Numbered from the stretch's first letter, positions 27,275 to 36,379 are shown. The stretch is 64,000 nt of DNA from an uncultured Alistipes sp. (GCA_902388455.1 CABMPD010000002.1:124001-188000); one strand, 5' to 3'. Made by a program: numbers and translations. The notes: generated by a model not told the origin, from the letters alone.

Positions 27275-27729
27275 TACCCGAACCACAGCCCGTCAGGGTA
27301 TATCTCATCCTCGGCAGCAATATGGGGAACAGGCGGCGTAACCTCAGCACCGCCGTGTCGCTTTTAGTCACTCAGCTTGCTCCATGGCTTTTTTCAGATG
27401 TCCGTGAGTCGGAGGTGCTCGAGACCGAGCCGTGGGGTATGGCTCCCGGTTCCGAGCCTTTTCTCAACCAGGCCATATCCTTCGAGACCACAGTCCCGCC
27501 CGAGCCGCTTCTGGAGGTCTGCAAATGGGTGGAGCAGAAGCTTGGGCGCATAGCTCACGAGCCTGAATATGACTCTGAGGGCCGTCGTATCTACCGGCCG
27601 CGCACCATTGACATCGATATTGTTCTTTATGGGGACCGTCATGTAGATACACCGGCATTAAAAATCCCTCATCCTCAGATCGAGGAGAGGGATTATGCAA
27701 AGCGTCTGCTTAAGCAGATACTGTACTGA
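27271..27729 (+). CDS. folK: 2-amino-4-hydroxy-6-hydroxymethyldihydropteridine pyrophosphokinase
   Basis: 152 residues with HPPK landmarks: YLILGSNMGNRRRN near residue 12, ETEPWGM, the RPRTIDIDIVLYGD motif near residue 109 with its metal-binding aspartates, and a PHPQIEERDY ending. It transfers pyrophosphate from ATP to the pterin precursor in folate synthesis. It is the last gene of the suf operon and its start overlaps the DUF59 stop. It ends 2 bp before the dsbD stop on the opposite strand. Confidence 0.93.
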   Translation: MIPEPQPVRVYLILGSNMGNRRRNLSTAVSLLVTQLAPWLFSDVRESEVLETEPWGMAPGSEPFLNQAISFETTVPPEPLLEVCKWVEQKLGRIAHEPEYDSEGRRIYRPRTIDIDIVLYGDRHVDTPALKIPHPQIEERDYAKRLLKQILY

Positions 27730-27731
27730 GC

Positions 27732-29591
27732 CTATTTTGCCTTATTGAGGAACTCCACGAATTCTTCCTGGGTGCAGCTTCCGACGGGACCTGAGAGCGT
27801 CTTGCCCTCAGCGTCCACCACCGCGTACAGCGGCTGGGAAGCCGAGGCGAACTGCTTCATCTCGAAGTCGCGGTAGCGGCGTCCGAGGGTACGGTACTCG
27901 GCGTCCTCGGTCTTGTCGTCCACGTAGAGATTGGCCACCACGAAATCATTTGACAGCATATCCATAACCTCTGCGGAGGAGAGTACCGTTGCCTCCATCT
28001 GCTTGCACACGCTGCATGTGTGGGACTTGAAGGCGATAAACACCGGCTTGCCGGCAGCCTTGCTTTCGGCGAGAGCCTCTTCGAGGTTGGTATAGCTCTT
28101 TATGGTGGAGTAGCCCGAGGCAGCTGTGTTGTCCCCTGCGCCGGCGGCATTGTTCCCTGAGGATATTGTCAGTGTGGAGCCTTCCATCGGAGGAATGAGG
28201 CCGGAAATGCTCTGGAGCGGGGCTCCGAAGAGGCCGGGGATGAGGTAGAAGGCAAATATGATGCAGACGATTCCTGCGATGTGCCTGCCCCAGCCAATGC
28301 CCTCAGTGGGGGAGTCGTGGCTGGTGCGGAACACTCCGAGGAAGTAGAGGCCGAGCAGCAGGGCGAGGACTACCCATACGGCGATGAAGCCCAGACGGGT
28401 TATGATGCCCCATCCGAAGTACGCGTCGATGTTGTAGAGGAACTTCATGGCGAAGGCGAGCATGATGTAGGCGAATACGACCTTGACCATGTTGAGCCAG
28501 CCGCCGGACTTCGGGAGCTTCTTCATCACTCCGGGGAAGAAGGAGAGGACGACGAAGGGCAGGGAGAATCCCAGTCCGAAGACGGCCATGCCGACGATGG
28601 GCCTGAGGGCCACCCCGTCGAGGACGGCGGCGGCGAGGATCGAGCCCACGAAGGGGCCGGTGCAGGAGAAGGAGACGATGACCATCGCTAGGGCCACGAA
28701 GAAGGCGGCCACGTACCCTCCCTTGTCGGCCTCGCGGTCGGCCTTGTTGGCCAGGCCCGAGGGCAGGGTTATCTCGAACGCGCCGAGGAACGACACGGCG
28801 AAGACGAGGAAGAGGAGGGCGAAGATGAGGTTGGGTATCCAGTGTGTGCCGATGGCGTCGGTGGCCGCGGTGCTCTGGAAGAGGGCCACGACGAGTCCGA
28901 GGAGGGTGTAGATGACCATGATGGAGAGGCCGAAGATGACGCCCTTGAGGACGCCGGCCCGCTTGGTGCTGCCGCCCCCGATGAGGAAGCCCACTGTCAT
29001 GGGTATCATGGGGAAGACGCAGGGGGTGATGACTCCGGCAAGTCCGGCGAGGAAGGCTATGAGCAGGAAGCTCCAGAAGCCCTGACCGGCCGCCTTACCG
29101 CCCTTGGAGGGGGCCGCGGTCGCCTCTCCCGGCGCCGCCGAAGGGTCCACCTTTATGGACACCTCGCTCTCGTTGAGGGTGCACTCTGCCCCGTTGCAGG
29201 TCTGGTACTCGAGGTATCCGGTCACTGTGAAGGTCTCCTGCGAGGCGGGGACGATGACCTGGCGGAATTGCGCAGTGCCCTCGAAGTACTTGACGTCCAT
29301 TCCGAAGCCCTCGTCGAATTTGATGTGGGCCTCCTCAACGTCCTGCAGCCCTCCGGAGAGGGTGAAGGCGGTGTTTTCGTCGGCGGTGAAGGAAGTGGCC
29401 ATCGGGCCGCCGCTCACCGGCACGGTGCTGTACATGTACCAGCCCGGTTCGAGGCTGACGGTCAGCAGCAGCTCGACGTTGCCGTCGGGCAGGACGGAGG
29501 CTTTCGAGTCTACTGAGATTACTCCCTGTGCGCTGGCGCACAGGGCTATAAGGCCGGCTAAGACGGCCATGACAGTTCTTTTGAGTCTCAT
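27732..29591 (-). CDS. dsbD: Thiol:disulfide interchange protein DsbD
   Basis: 619 residues from the ATG at 29591, where a signal peptide starts (MRLKRTVMAVLAGLIALCASAQ). An extension to 29708 runs through the divergent promoter and is rejected. The periplasmic N-terminal domain (about residues 20-160) has CNGAEC. The membrane domain has the redox cysteines in TPCVFPMIPM and FSCTGPF. The C-terminal thioredoxin-like domain carries HTCSVCKQME near residue 525. DsbD carries electrons from cytosolic thioredoxin across the inner membrane to periplasmic disulfide isomerases and cytochrome maturation. The gene is convergent with folK. Confidence 0.93.
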   Translation of the reverse strand: MRLKRTVMAVLAGLIALCASAQGVISVDSKASVLPDGNVELLLTVSLEPGWYMYSTVPVSGGPMATSFTADENTAFTLSGGLQDVEEAHIKFDEGFGMDVKYFEGTAQFRQVIVPASQETFTVTGYLEYQTCNGAECTLNESEVSIKVDPSAAPGEATAAPSKGGKAAGQGFWSFLLIAFLAGLAGVITPCVFPMIPMTVGFLIGGGSTKRAGVLKGVIFGLSIMVIYTLLGLVVALFQSTAATDAIGTHWIPNLIFALLFLVFAVSFLGAFEITLPSGLANKADREADKGGYVAAFFVALAMVIVSFSCTGPFVGSILAAAVLDGVALRPIVGMAVFGLGFSLPFVVLSFFPGVMKKLPKSGGWLNMVKVVFAYIMLAFAMKFLYNIDAYFGWGIITRLGFIAVWVVLALLLGLYFLGVFRTSHDSPTEGIGWGRHIAGIVCIIFAFYLIPGLFGAPLQSISGLIPPMEGSTLTISSGNNAAGAGDNTAASGYSTIKSYTNLEEALAESKAAGKPVFIAFKSHTCSVCKQMEATVLSSAEVMDMLSNDFVVANLYVDDKTEDAEYRTLGRRYRDFEMKQFASASQPLYAVVDAEGKTLSGPVGSCTQEEFVEFLNKAK

Positions 29592-29619
29592 ATTTGTATT
29601 ATTGTAGATTTTCTTCGGG

Positions 29620-29647
29620 CAAAAGTACGGAATAATTCTTATTTTTG
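29620..29647. promoter_or_regulatory. Divergent promoter region between dsbD and glyS
   Basis: CAAAAGTA at 29620-29627 reads TACTTTTG on the minus strand, 29 bp before the dsbD ATG. TATTTTTG at 29640-29647 reads on the plus strand for glyS. Both match TAnnTTTG. The plus-strand element ends 1 bp before the ATG at 29649, so that ATG is unlikely to be in the mRNA. This favours 29670 as the glyS start. Confidence 0.5.
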
Positions 29648-29669
29648 CATGATTAATTCCAACAAACAC

Positions 29670-31220
29670 ATGACACAGGAAGAAGTATTCAAACAACTTA
29701 CCGCCCATGCCAAGGAGTATGGCTTCGTTTTCCCCTCAAGTGAGATTTACGACGGACTCAGCGCAGTCTATGATTACGGACAGATGGGCGTGGAGCTCAA
29801 GAACAATATCAAGAAATACTGGTGGGACGCCATGGTGCGTCTCAACGAGAATATAGTGGGCATCGATTCGGCCATCTTCATGCATCCGAAGATATGGCAG
29901 GCATCGGGCCACGTGGGAGCGTTCAACGACCCTCTCATAGACAATAAGGACTCCAAGAAACGCTACCGTGCGGATGTGCTCATAGAGGACTATCTGGGCA
30001 AGCTCGACGAGAAGATAGAGAAGGAGGTGGAGAAGGGCCGCCGCAAGTTCGGTGAGAGCTTCGACGAGGCTCAGTTCCGCGCCACCAATCCCAACGTGCT
30101 GCGCAATCAGCAGAAGATGGACGAGGTGCGCGGCCGCATGACGGAGGCGTTGAATGCCAACGACCTTCAGGGTCTGCGCGACATCATCATCGACTGCGGC
30201 ATCGTCTGCCCCATCTCAGGTACCAAGAACTGGACAGAGGTGCGTCAGTTCAACCTGATGTTCTCCACCCAGCTCGGCAACATCTCCGGTGAGGACGGTA
30301 TCATCTACCTCCGTCCCGAGACTGCCCAGGGTATATTTGTCAACTTCCTGAATGTCCAGAAGACCGGCCGTATGAAGATTCCTTTCGGAATAGCCCAGAT
30401 AGGCAAGGCTTTCCGCAACGAGATAGTGGCCCGTCAGTTCATCTTCCGCATGAGGGAGTTCGAGCAGATGGAGATGCAGTTCTTCGTGCGTCCCGGCTCG
30501 GAGCTCGAGTGGTTTGCCAAGTGGAAGGAGGCCCGCCTGCAGTGGCACAAGGCCCTCGGTCTGGGCGATGAGAAATACCGCTTCCACGACCACGAGAAGC
30601 TGGCCCACTACGCCAATGCCGCCACCGACATTGAATTTGAATTCCCCTTCGGCTTCAAGGAGCTCGAGGGCATTCATTCCCGCACGGACTTCGATCTGGG
30701 CAACCACCAGAAGTTCTCCGGCCGCAAGATACAGTACTTCGACCCCGAGACCGGCGAGAGCTACACTCCGTACGTAGTGGAGACCTCCATCGGACTGGAC
30801 AGGATGTTCCTGGCCGTGCTTTCCGCTGCTTACTGCGAGGAGAAGCTGGAAAACGGAGAGGAGAGGGTGGTCCTCCGCATTCCTCCCGTGCTGGCTCCCG
30901 TGAAACTTGCAGTGCTGCCTCTGGTCAAGAAGGACGGGCTGCCTGAGATAGCGAGAGATATCATCGACGAGCTCAAGTTTGACTTCAACTGCCAGTATGA
31001 CGAGAAGGACAGCATAGGCAAGCGCTACCGCCGTCAGGACGCCATCGGCACCCCGTTCTGCATCACTGTGGACCACCAGACCCGCGAAGACAACTGCGTG
31101 ACCATCCGCGACCGCGACACCATGGCGCAGGAGCGCATCCCTATCGCGGAAGTCGGGCACATCATCAGCGAGCGGACCGACTTCAAGACGGTACTCAGGA
31201 AACTGAACAAAATAGGATAA
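29670..31220 (+). CDS. glyS: Glycyl-tRNA synthetase (single-chain, eukaryote-like)
   Basis: About 516 residues of the homodimeric alpha2 class II type. It starts TQEEVFKQLTAHAKEYGFVFPSSE, where only the landmark GFVFPSSEIY is diagnostic. Motif 2 is in FRNEIVARQFIFRMREFEQME near residue 250; key residues are R, E and the RMREFEQ stretch. The anticodon-binding domain is at the end. It charges tRNA-Gly with glycine. The ATG at 29670 is preferred to 29649 because of the promoter placement. The downstream gene starts 21 bp after the stop. Codons are GC-rich and C-ending, as for a highly expressed gene. Confidence 0.93.
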   Translation: MTQEEVFKQLTAHAKEYGFVFPSSEIYDGLSAVYDYGQMGVELKNNIKKYWWDAMVRLNENIVGIDSAIFMHPKIWQASGHVGAFNDPLIDNKDSKKRYRADVLIEDYLGKLDEKIEKEVEKGRRKFGESFDEAQFRATNPNVLRNQQKMDEVRGRMTEALNANDLQGLRDIIIDCGIVCPISGTKNWTEVRQFNLMFSTQLGNISGEDGIIYLRPETAQGIFVNFLNVQKTGRMKIPFGIAQIGKAFRNEIVARQFIFRMREFEQMEMQFFVRPGSELEWFAKWKEARLQWHKALGLGDEKYRFHDHEKLAHYANAATDIEFEFPFGFKELEGIHSRTDFDLGNHQKFSGRKIQYFDPETGESYTPYVVETSIGLDRMFLAVLSAAYCEEKLENGEERVVLRIPPVLAPVKLAVLPLVKKDGLPEIARDIIDELKFDFNCQYDEKDSIGKRYRRQDAIGTPFCITVDHQTREDNCVTIRDRDTMAQERIPIAEVGHIISERTDFKTVLRKLNKIG

Positions 31221-31241
31221 ACAAATCAGACTATACAGACT

Positions 31242-32225
31242 ATGGCAACAACAGACGTGAAGTATCTCGGCCTGGACCTCAAGAGTCCAGTGATAGTGAG
31301 CAGCTGCTCGCTGACAGCCGATGTCGACAAAGTAAAGGAAATGGAAAGCTGCGGTGCCGGAGCCGTGGTCATGAAGTCCCTCTTTGAGGAGCAGATCCGC
31401 GGCGAGGTAGAGTTCATGGCTTCCGCCGGGCACTCGTGGCCGGAGATGGATGACTATCTCCATGCGTACATCCGTTCCAACTCCATAGCCCAGTATACAG
31501 AGAAAGTCCGTGCCCTCAAGCAGGCCGTATCGATACCGGTCATCGCCAGCATCAATTGCTACAGTCCCGGTGAGTGGGTAGAGTATGCCCGTCAGATTGA
31601 GACTGCAGGAGCAGATGCACTGGAGATCAACCTGTACGACCTGGCTCTGGATCCCAGGACATCTCCCGCCTCCATCGAGGACGGCTATGTCAGCGTAGTC
31701 CGCTCGATAGTTTCGGAACTTAAGATTCCCGTAGCCGTAAAGATAGGCCCCCATTTCACCAGCATAGTCAATTTCGTGGACCGCATAGCCTCTGCCGGAG
31801 CCAAGGGAGTGGTGATATTCAACCGTTTCTTCACCCCTGACATCGACTTGGAGAAGTTCTGCCTGGTGCCGGCCGCTCCCCTCTCACATGAAGGTGAGTA
31901 TGCCGAGATCCTGCGCTGGACTGCCATTCTTGCCTCTGCAGTGAAGAATGTAGATATCGCCACCACAACAGGTGTCCATAGTGCAGAGAGCGCCCTAAAG
32001 ATGATTCTCGCCGGTGCCGATGCCGTTCAGGTATGCTCGGTTATCTACAAGCACGGTCCCGCCGTCATAAAGGAATTCAACGAGAAGATAGCTGCTTTCC
32101 TCGAGAAGAACAATGTGGAAAGCCTCTCCCAGATCCGCGGCCGCCTGAGCTACTCCACCATCCCCGACCCCGCTATGTACGAAAGGGTTCAGTTCATGAA
32201 GACCTTCGGCTCTCTGGCCCTGTAG
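31242..32225 (+). CDS. Dihydroorotate dehydrogenase-like protein
   Basis: 327 residues with a TIM-barrel of the DHOD class 1 family: LGLDLKSPVIVSSC at the start, SINCYSPGEWVEYARQIE, ADALEINLYDLALDP, VAVKIGPHF, GVVIFNRFF and TTTGVHSAESALKMILAGADAVQVCS. The FMN phosphate site is intact. True PyrD enzymes have a catalytic Cys or Ser in a different loop, and here the loop is changed. A pyrimidine role is therefore uncertain, and it may act on another substrate. It lies 21 bp after glyS and probably shares its transcript. The stop codon abuts a tRNA gene on the other strand. Confidence 0.8.
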   Translation: MATTDVKYLGLDLKSPVIVSSCSLTADVDKVKEMESCGAGAVVMKSLFEEQIRGEVEFMASAGHSWPEMDDYLHAYIRSNSIAQYTEKVRALKQAVSIPVIASINCYSPGEWVEYARQIETAGADALEINLYDLALDPRTSPASIEDGYVSVVRSIVSELKIPVAVKIGPHFTSIVNFVDRIASAGAKGVVIFNRFFTPDIDLEKFCLVPAAPLSHEGEYAEILRWTAILASAVKNVDIATTTGVHSAESALKMILAGADAVQVCSVIYKHGPAVIKEFNEKIAAFLEKNNVESLSQIRGRLSYSTIPDPAMYERVQFMKTFGSLAL

Positions 32226-32299
32226 TCGGGGTAAAAGGACTCGAACCTTCGACCCCCTGCTCCCAAAGCAGGTGCGCTAGCCAACTGCGCCACACCCCG
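32226..32299 (-). tRNA. tRNA-Pro (anticodon TGG)
   Basis: On the minus strand a 74-base cloverleaf can be folded: acceptor stem CGGGGTG with TACCCCG (one G-T pair), D-stem GCGC/GCGC, anticodon stem CCTGC/GCAGG around TTTGGGA with anticodon TGG, T-arm with TTCGAGT, and discriminator A. The CCA end is not encoded, as expected in Bacteroidota. Its 3' end directly abuts the stop codon of the converging upstream gene. Confidence 0.93.
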
Positions 32300-32345
32300 A
32301 TTGATTGTGAGGTGCAAATATAGGCTTATTTTCGGATAATTTCAG

Positions 32346-32374
32346 TTTCTTTTCAGAATTACTCAATAAATTTG
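32346..32374 (+). promoter_or_regulatory. Candidate promoter of the two-component operon
   Basis: TAAATTTG at 32367-32374 matches TAnnTTTG, and TTTC at 32346-32349 sits 21 bp upstream at the -33 position. The response regulator ATG follows 25 bp later. It lies between the tRNA-Pro gene and the regulator gene. Confidence 0.5.
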
Positions 32375-32399
32375 TATCTCAATCTGAAAAGACATACGT

Positions 32400-33104
32400 A
32401 TGAAACTGCTTATTGTTGAGGATGACTCCTCGCTCAGGGAGCTGATGCAGCGGGCCCTGACGGAGGAGGGCTATGTGATCGAGACGGCTTCAACCTTCGA
32501 TGAGGCGGACGCCAAGGTCTCCGGCTACAGTTATGACTGTATCCTGCTGGATATCATGCTTCCGGGCGGCAGCGGCCTCCAGCTGCTGGATCACATCAAG
32601 CACATGCAGAAACGGGAGAACGTCATCATTATCTCGGCCAAGGACTCCCTGGACGACAAGGTATACGGTCTGGAGCACGGGGCTGACGACTACCTGCCCA
32701 AGCCCTTCCACATGGCCGAGCTCAAGGCCCGCATCCGCAGTGTGCTCCGCAGGGGACGGACCGGCGGCAACCTCACCATCGAATACGGCAATGTCGCCAT
32801 CCAGCCCGAGAACGGTTATGTGGAGGTTGCCGGAACACAAGTAGAACTGCTTAAGAAAGAGTTCGATATACTGCTGTATTTCATGCAGCGGCCCAACCAC
32901 TTGGTGGATAAGTCAGTCCTTGCCGAGGCTGTATGGGGCGACCACGCCGACCAGGCCGACGACTATCACTTCGTCTACGCGCAGATGAAGAACCTGCGCC
33001 GCAAGCTCCAGGCGGCAGGAGCCGACATCGAGATCAAGGCCGTGTACGGTTTCGGATATAAACTTGTGCCCCGGTCAGGAGCGCAGCAGCAGTGTGAGTC
33101 ATGA
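32400..33104 (+). CDS. OmpR/PhoB-family response regulator
   Basis: 234 residues. The receiver domain has the acidic pocket VEDDS, phospho-acceptor aspartate D51 in LLDIMLPG, the switch residue in IISAKDS and the lysine in YLPKPF near residue 100. A winged-helix DNA-binding domain follows, containing LLKKEFDILLYFMQRP and VYGFGYKLV. It should be phosphorylated by the kinase encoded next to it and then control promoters in this region or elsewhere. The stop overlaps the kinase start as ATGA. It resembles RprY-type regulators, but the symbol is not assigned. Confidence 0.94.
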   Translation: MKLLIVEDDSSLRELMQRALTEEGYVIETASTFDEADAKVSGYSYDCILLDIMLPGGSGLQLLDHIKHMQKRENVIIISAKDSLDDKVYGLEHGADDYLPKPFHMAELKARIRSVLRRGRTGGNLTIEYGNVAIQPENGYVEVAGTQVELLKKEFDILLYFMQRPNHLVDKSVLAEAVWGDHADQADDYHFVYAQMKNLRRKLQAAGADIEIKAVYGFGYKLVPRSGAQQQCES

Positions 33105-34366
33105 GGCTGATGTACCGCATAGCCATGCGCTTAGCGCTGGTGCTCCTGCCCCTGATGGCTATCTGGGCCGGATTTTTCTATTATAGGACACTGGACGAGG
33201 TCAATGATGAGACCGATGATGCCCTGGACGAGTTCACCGAGAAGGTCATCGCCCGTATGCTCTCCGGCCGTGAGCTTCCCTCCAACGAGGGGGCAAATAT
33301 CCTTTATGACATCATCCCCATTGGAGCGCAGTTCGCCCATGACCACCCCTCCATCCGCTATTATTTCAACGATGAGTATTTTCCCTCGATCGGGTACGAG
33401 CCGGCCAGAGTTCTTACCACGGTATTTCAGACCGATGACGACCGGTATTTTCTGCTGAAAGCCTACACGCCCACCATCGATAAGGAAGAGCTGATGCAAG
33501 GCACCCTTGTTTGGGTGATAATCCTGTACTTCACTCTCCTGCTGACGGTCATGATAGTGACTATTCTGGTATTTTACAGCAACATGCGTCCGCTCTACCG
33601 CCTGTTGGACTGGATGGACCGCCTTAAGGTCGGCGGCAAGAACCCTCCGCTGGACAACCCGACCGGCATCACTGAGTTCAAGAGGCTCAACGTGGCTGCT
33701 GAAAAGGCCCTCAACCGCTATGAGGAGGCCTTCGAGGCTCAGAAGGAGTTCATCGGCAACGCCTCGCACGAGCTTCAGACCCCTTTGGCGGTCATGGGCA
33801 ACCGCATCGAGTGGCTGCTGGACAACACTGAGCTGGACGAGAGGCAGATAGGCGAGCTGCTGGGTATCCAGCGTACTCTGAGCGGGGTGGTGCGCCTCAA
33901 CAAGACCCTCCTCCTGCTGACCAAGATAGACAACGGCCAGTTCCCCGAAAGCACCGATGTGTTCATTCCCACCCTCGTGCAGGAGAGCGTGGAGGTTTTC
34001 TCAGAGATATACGAAGACAAGGAGATAGAGGTCGATTTCCCCCGTCCCGACAGCCTGATGGTGAGGATGAATGAATCCCTGGCCCGGACCCTGACCGGCA
34101 ATCTGCTCAAGAACGCCTTTATATATACGCCCGCACACGGGAGGATCAACATCAGTATTAAAGGGAGGACCCTGGAGATAGCCAATACCGGAGAAACACC
34201 GCTCGACGCGGACCACATCTTCGACCGGTTCTACAAGAGCGGAGGCCGCGAGGGCTCCCTGGGCCTGGGTCTGGCTATAGTCGGAGCGGTGCAGAGGTAC
34301 TATGATCTGGAGGTGAAATACAGATTTGAGGGGAAAATGCACATTTTTTCTGTAAAATGGAGATAA
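33101..34366 (+). CDS. Sensor histidine kinase
   Basis: 421 residues. Two membrane segments (about residues 10-28 and 137-160) frame a periplasmic sensor of about 110 residues that matches no domain I recognise. Then follow a HisKA dimerisation helix with H-box ASHELQTP (histidine about residue 223) and a HATPase domain with NLLKNAFIYTP, IANTGETPL, DRFYKSGG and the GLGLGLAIVG lid. It passes phosphate to the regulator encoded just before it. The two proteins downstream carry PepSY-like domains in the periplasm and may be targets or modulators. No HAMP domain is obvious. Confidence 0.92.
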   Translation: MRLMYRIAMRLALVLLPLMAIWAGFFYYRTLDEVNDETDDALDEFTEKVIARMLSGRELPSNEGANILYDIIPIGAQFAHDHPSIRYYFNDEYFPSIGYEPARVLTTVFQTDDDRYFLLKAYTPTIDKEELMQGTLVWVIILYFTLLLTVMIVTILVFYSNMRPLYRLLDWMDRLKVGGKNPPLDNPTGITEFKRLNVAAEKALNRYEEAFEAQKEFIGNASHELQTPLAVMGNRIEWLLDNTELDERQIGELLGIQRTLSGVVRLNKTLLLLTKIDNGQFPESTDVFIPTLVQESVEVFSEIYEDKEIEVDFPRPDSLMVRMNESLARTLTGNLLKNAFIYTPAHGRINISIKGRTLEIANTGETPLDADHIFDRFYKSGGREGSLGLGLAIVGAVQRYYDLEVKYRFEGKMHIFSVKWR

Positions 34367-34450
34367 TTTTAAATTCATTTCAGAATCGGGGGTAATCTTT
34401 GCACCGTAAAACAAAAGAAACAGTATTAATTTTTAAAAAAAGTAAAGAAT

Positions 34451-34891
34451 ATGAAAAAGATTATGATCCTCGCAGCTGCCATGCTGCTCCTCTCCGTGAC
34501 CTCGGCCCGTGCCGACCACGATCGCCCGATTCAGTTCAACCAGCTTCCTGTAGCTGCGCAGGAATTCATCAACACTTATTTTGCCAATGAGAAAGTGTCC
34601 TTTGCCAAGGAAGAGCGCGATTTCATGGAAGTGCGTTACGAGGTGATGTTCACCAATTCCATCAAGATCGAGTTCTACAAGGACGGAAAGTGGAAGGAGA
34701 TAGACTGCAAGTACTCCGTGCTTCCCGAGGGGATAGTTCCCGAGCAGATAGCGACCTACGTCAACAGCAATTTCCCCGGGGTGAAGATCCACGCCATCGA
34801 TCGTGACCGCCGTGACATCGAGGTCGAGCTCACCAACGGTCTGGAGCTGACCTTCGACCTCTATTACAACCTCATAGACATGGATGACTAA
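34451..34891 (+). CDS. Secreted PepSY-like domain protein (single module)
   Basis: 146 residues with a signal peptide (MKKIMILAAAMLLLSVTSARA). The mature part is one PepSY-like/DUF2874 module: FINTYFANEKVSFAKEE, a strand pair ending in IKIEFYKDGKWKEIDC, then EGIVPEQIATYVNSNFPGVKIHAID. Such modules are small periplasmic domains often linked to two-component systems in Bacteroidota; their ligand is generally unknown. It lies 85 bp after the kinase gene. A one-mismatch -7 element (AATCTTTG at 34394-34401) may give it its own promoter. A terminator follows, so it is not cotranscribed with the next lipoprotein gene. Confidence 0.8.
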   Translation: MKKIMILAAAMLLLSVTSARADHDRPIQFNQLPVAAQEFINTYFANEKVSFAKEERDFMEVRYEVMFTNSIKIEFYKDGKWKEIDCKYSVLPEGIVPEQIATYVNSNFPGVKIHAIDRDRRDIEVELTNGLELTFDLYYNLIDMDD

Positions 34892-34924
34892 CCGCAAATG
34901 ACAGACCATATTGAATAACTCGAG

Positions 34925-34963
34925 AACGGGCCCTGGCGCGGATGCACACAGGGGCCGTTTTCC
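34925..34963 (+). terminator. Intrinsic terminator after the single-module PepSY-like gene
   Basis: AACGGGCCCTG at 34925-34935 pairs with CAGGGGCCGTT at 34949-34959 (one mismatch), followed by TTTTCC. It separates the two PepSY-like genes. Confidence 0.65.
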
Positions 34964-35035
34964 TAAAGGCTGTCACAGAGTCCCCGGCATGTCATTAAGT
35001 CCCGAAATTTTCTAACTTTTTTAACAATCACTTTT

Positions 35036-36355
35036 ATGAAGACGAATTTGAAACTTATTGTATCAGGGTGCATTATGTCCCTTATGCTTCTGGCAGCCTC
35101 CTGCAATAAGCAGAGGCCGGAGAACCTCCAGAACATTGAAGCCACACCTGAGCTTCAGGCTGCGCTGTTCGACCTTTATCCCGAGGCGCAGGATGTAAAG
35201 TGGTCACAGAAAAACAGTTATTATGTGGCAGATTTTAAGGCTCCCGCCGGTTCAGGCCCTGAACTCCGTTCGGATGACGGTCAGCTGATCGGATACTCCG
35301 CATGGTTCGATGCAAGCTATCAGTGGCAGATGACCGAGACCGATATTCCTCAGGGAATGGTACCTGATGCGGTATGGGCGGCTTTCGATGCAACGGAGTA
35401 CGCTGACTGGCGCATCGACGATATAGATATGCTGCGCAGAGGCGGGGTCGAGATTATCTATATCATAGAAGTCGAAGGCTATACTGTGGACGGTATCTAT
35501 CAGGAAGTGGATCTGTATTTCTCCGAGGACGGAGTGCTGGTCAAGACGGTAATTGACGCCGAGGAAGACTATGACTACTGGGATTATATTCCCGACACTC
35601 CTTCCGGCAGCATCGAGGAGTTCATTGCCGCCAATTATCCCGGGGCCCGTATCGTGGATATTGACATCGAGGACGGTATGACGGAGGTAGAGATAATAGA
35701 TACTGATGAGAATGGGGCCAAAGTATGCCGTGAGCTTTTCTTCGACTATTCTCAGAACTGGATGTTTACCCGTACCGAGATGCGTCCCGGGCAGGTTCCC
35801 GATGACATCATGGGCTATCTTGAGGCATCTGAGTATGGGGACTACTGGATTGACGATGTGGATTTCTATGAGACGCCTGAAGGCGAGTTCTACCGTTTCG
35901 ATCTGGAGTTTCATGATGATGATATCAAGGTGGATGTGTATGCCGACGGCACAGTGGCACCTGTCAGGGGTAATGGGGATAATCCCGGAGGCGGAAACGG
36001 CGGTATGGTAGACGGCAGCATTGAGGAATTCATAGCGGACAAATATCCGGGAGCCCGCATTATCGAGCAGGACTGGGATGACGGTTACCTCGAGGTTGAG
36101 ATATGGCATGACGGCAAGGAGAAGGATGTCTATTTCAACGGTGCGGGAGAATGGGTATGGTCTCAGTGGGATGTCCGCATCAGCGAGCTGCCCGAGGCAG
36201 TGACAAGCGCCCTGTCAAAGGAATACCCGGATTACCGTATCGATGACGCCGAGTACATCCAGACCCCCGAAAGCGAGTACTACCTCATCGAGCTGGAAGG
36301 CCGCGGCGACAGCGAGCGTAACGTACGCATCACCTCCGACGGAACGATTCTCTAA
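35036..36355 (+). CDS. Acidic lipoprotein with three tandem PepSY-like modules
   Basis: 439 residues. The signal ends at a lipobox cysteine (LAASCNK, about residue 23). The mature protein has three repeats of about 110-130 residues, each a PepSY-like/DUF2874 unit. Modules 2 and 3 both start GSIEEFIA, then YPGARI, and are joined by a glycine-rich linker (GNGDNPGGGNGG). Module 1 is more diverged. The protein is strikingly acidic (many D and E, few K). It follows the two-component operon and the single-module protein of the same family. A role as a periplasmic sensor, sink or inhibitor linked to the kinase is possible but not shown. A 12 bp perfect terminator follows it. Confidence 0.82.
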   Translation: MKTNLKLIVSGCIMSLMLLAASCNKQRPENLQNIEATPELQAALFDLYPEAQDVKWSQKNSYYVADFKAPAGSGPELRSDDGQLIGYSAWFDASYQWQMTETDIPQGMVPDAVWAAFDATEYADWRIDDIDMLRRGGVEIIYIIEVEGYTVDGIYQEVDLYFSEDGVLVKTVIDAEEDYDYWDYIPDTPSGSIEEFIAANYPGARIVDIDIEDGMTEVEIIDTDENGAKVCRELFFDYSQNWMFTRTEMRPGQVPDDIMGYLEASEYGDYWIDDVDFYETPEGEFYRFDLEFHDDDIKVDVYADGTVAPVRGNGDNPGGGNGGMVDGSIEEFIADKYPGARIIEQDWDDGYLEVEIWHDGKEKDVYFNGAGEWVWSQWDVRISELPEAVTSALSKEYPDYRIDDAEYIQTPESEYYLIELEGRGDSERNVRITSDGTIL

Positions 36356-36379
36356 TCAAACCTCTCATAGGATAACAGA

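Noticed and set aside
29592..29708. N-terminal extension of DsbD
   Set aside because: It spans the divergent promoter and the start of glyS, and the signal peptide begins at 29591.
30216..31754. A long open frame on the minus strand opposite glyS and the following gene
   Set aside because: It lies antisense to two well-supported genes with GC-rich codons, has no recognisable domain and is a by-product of their codon bias.
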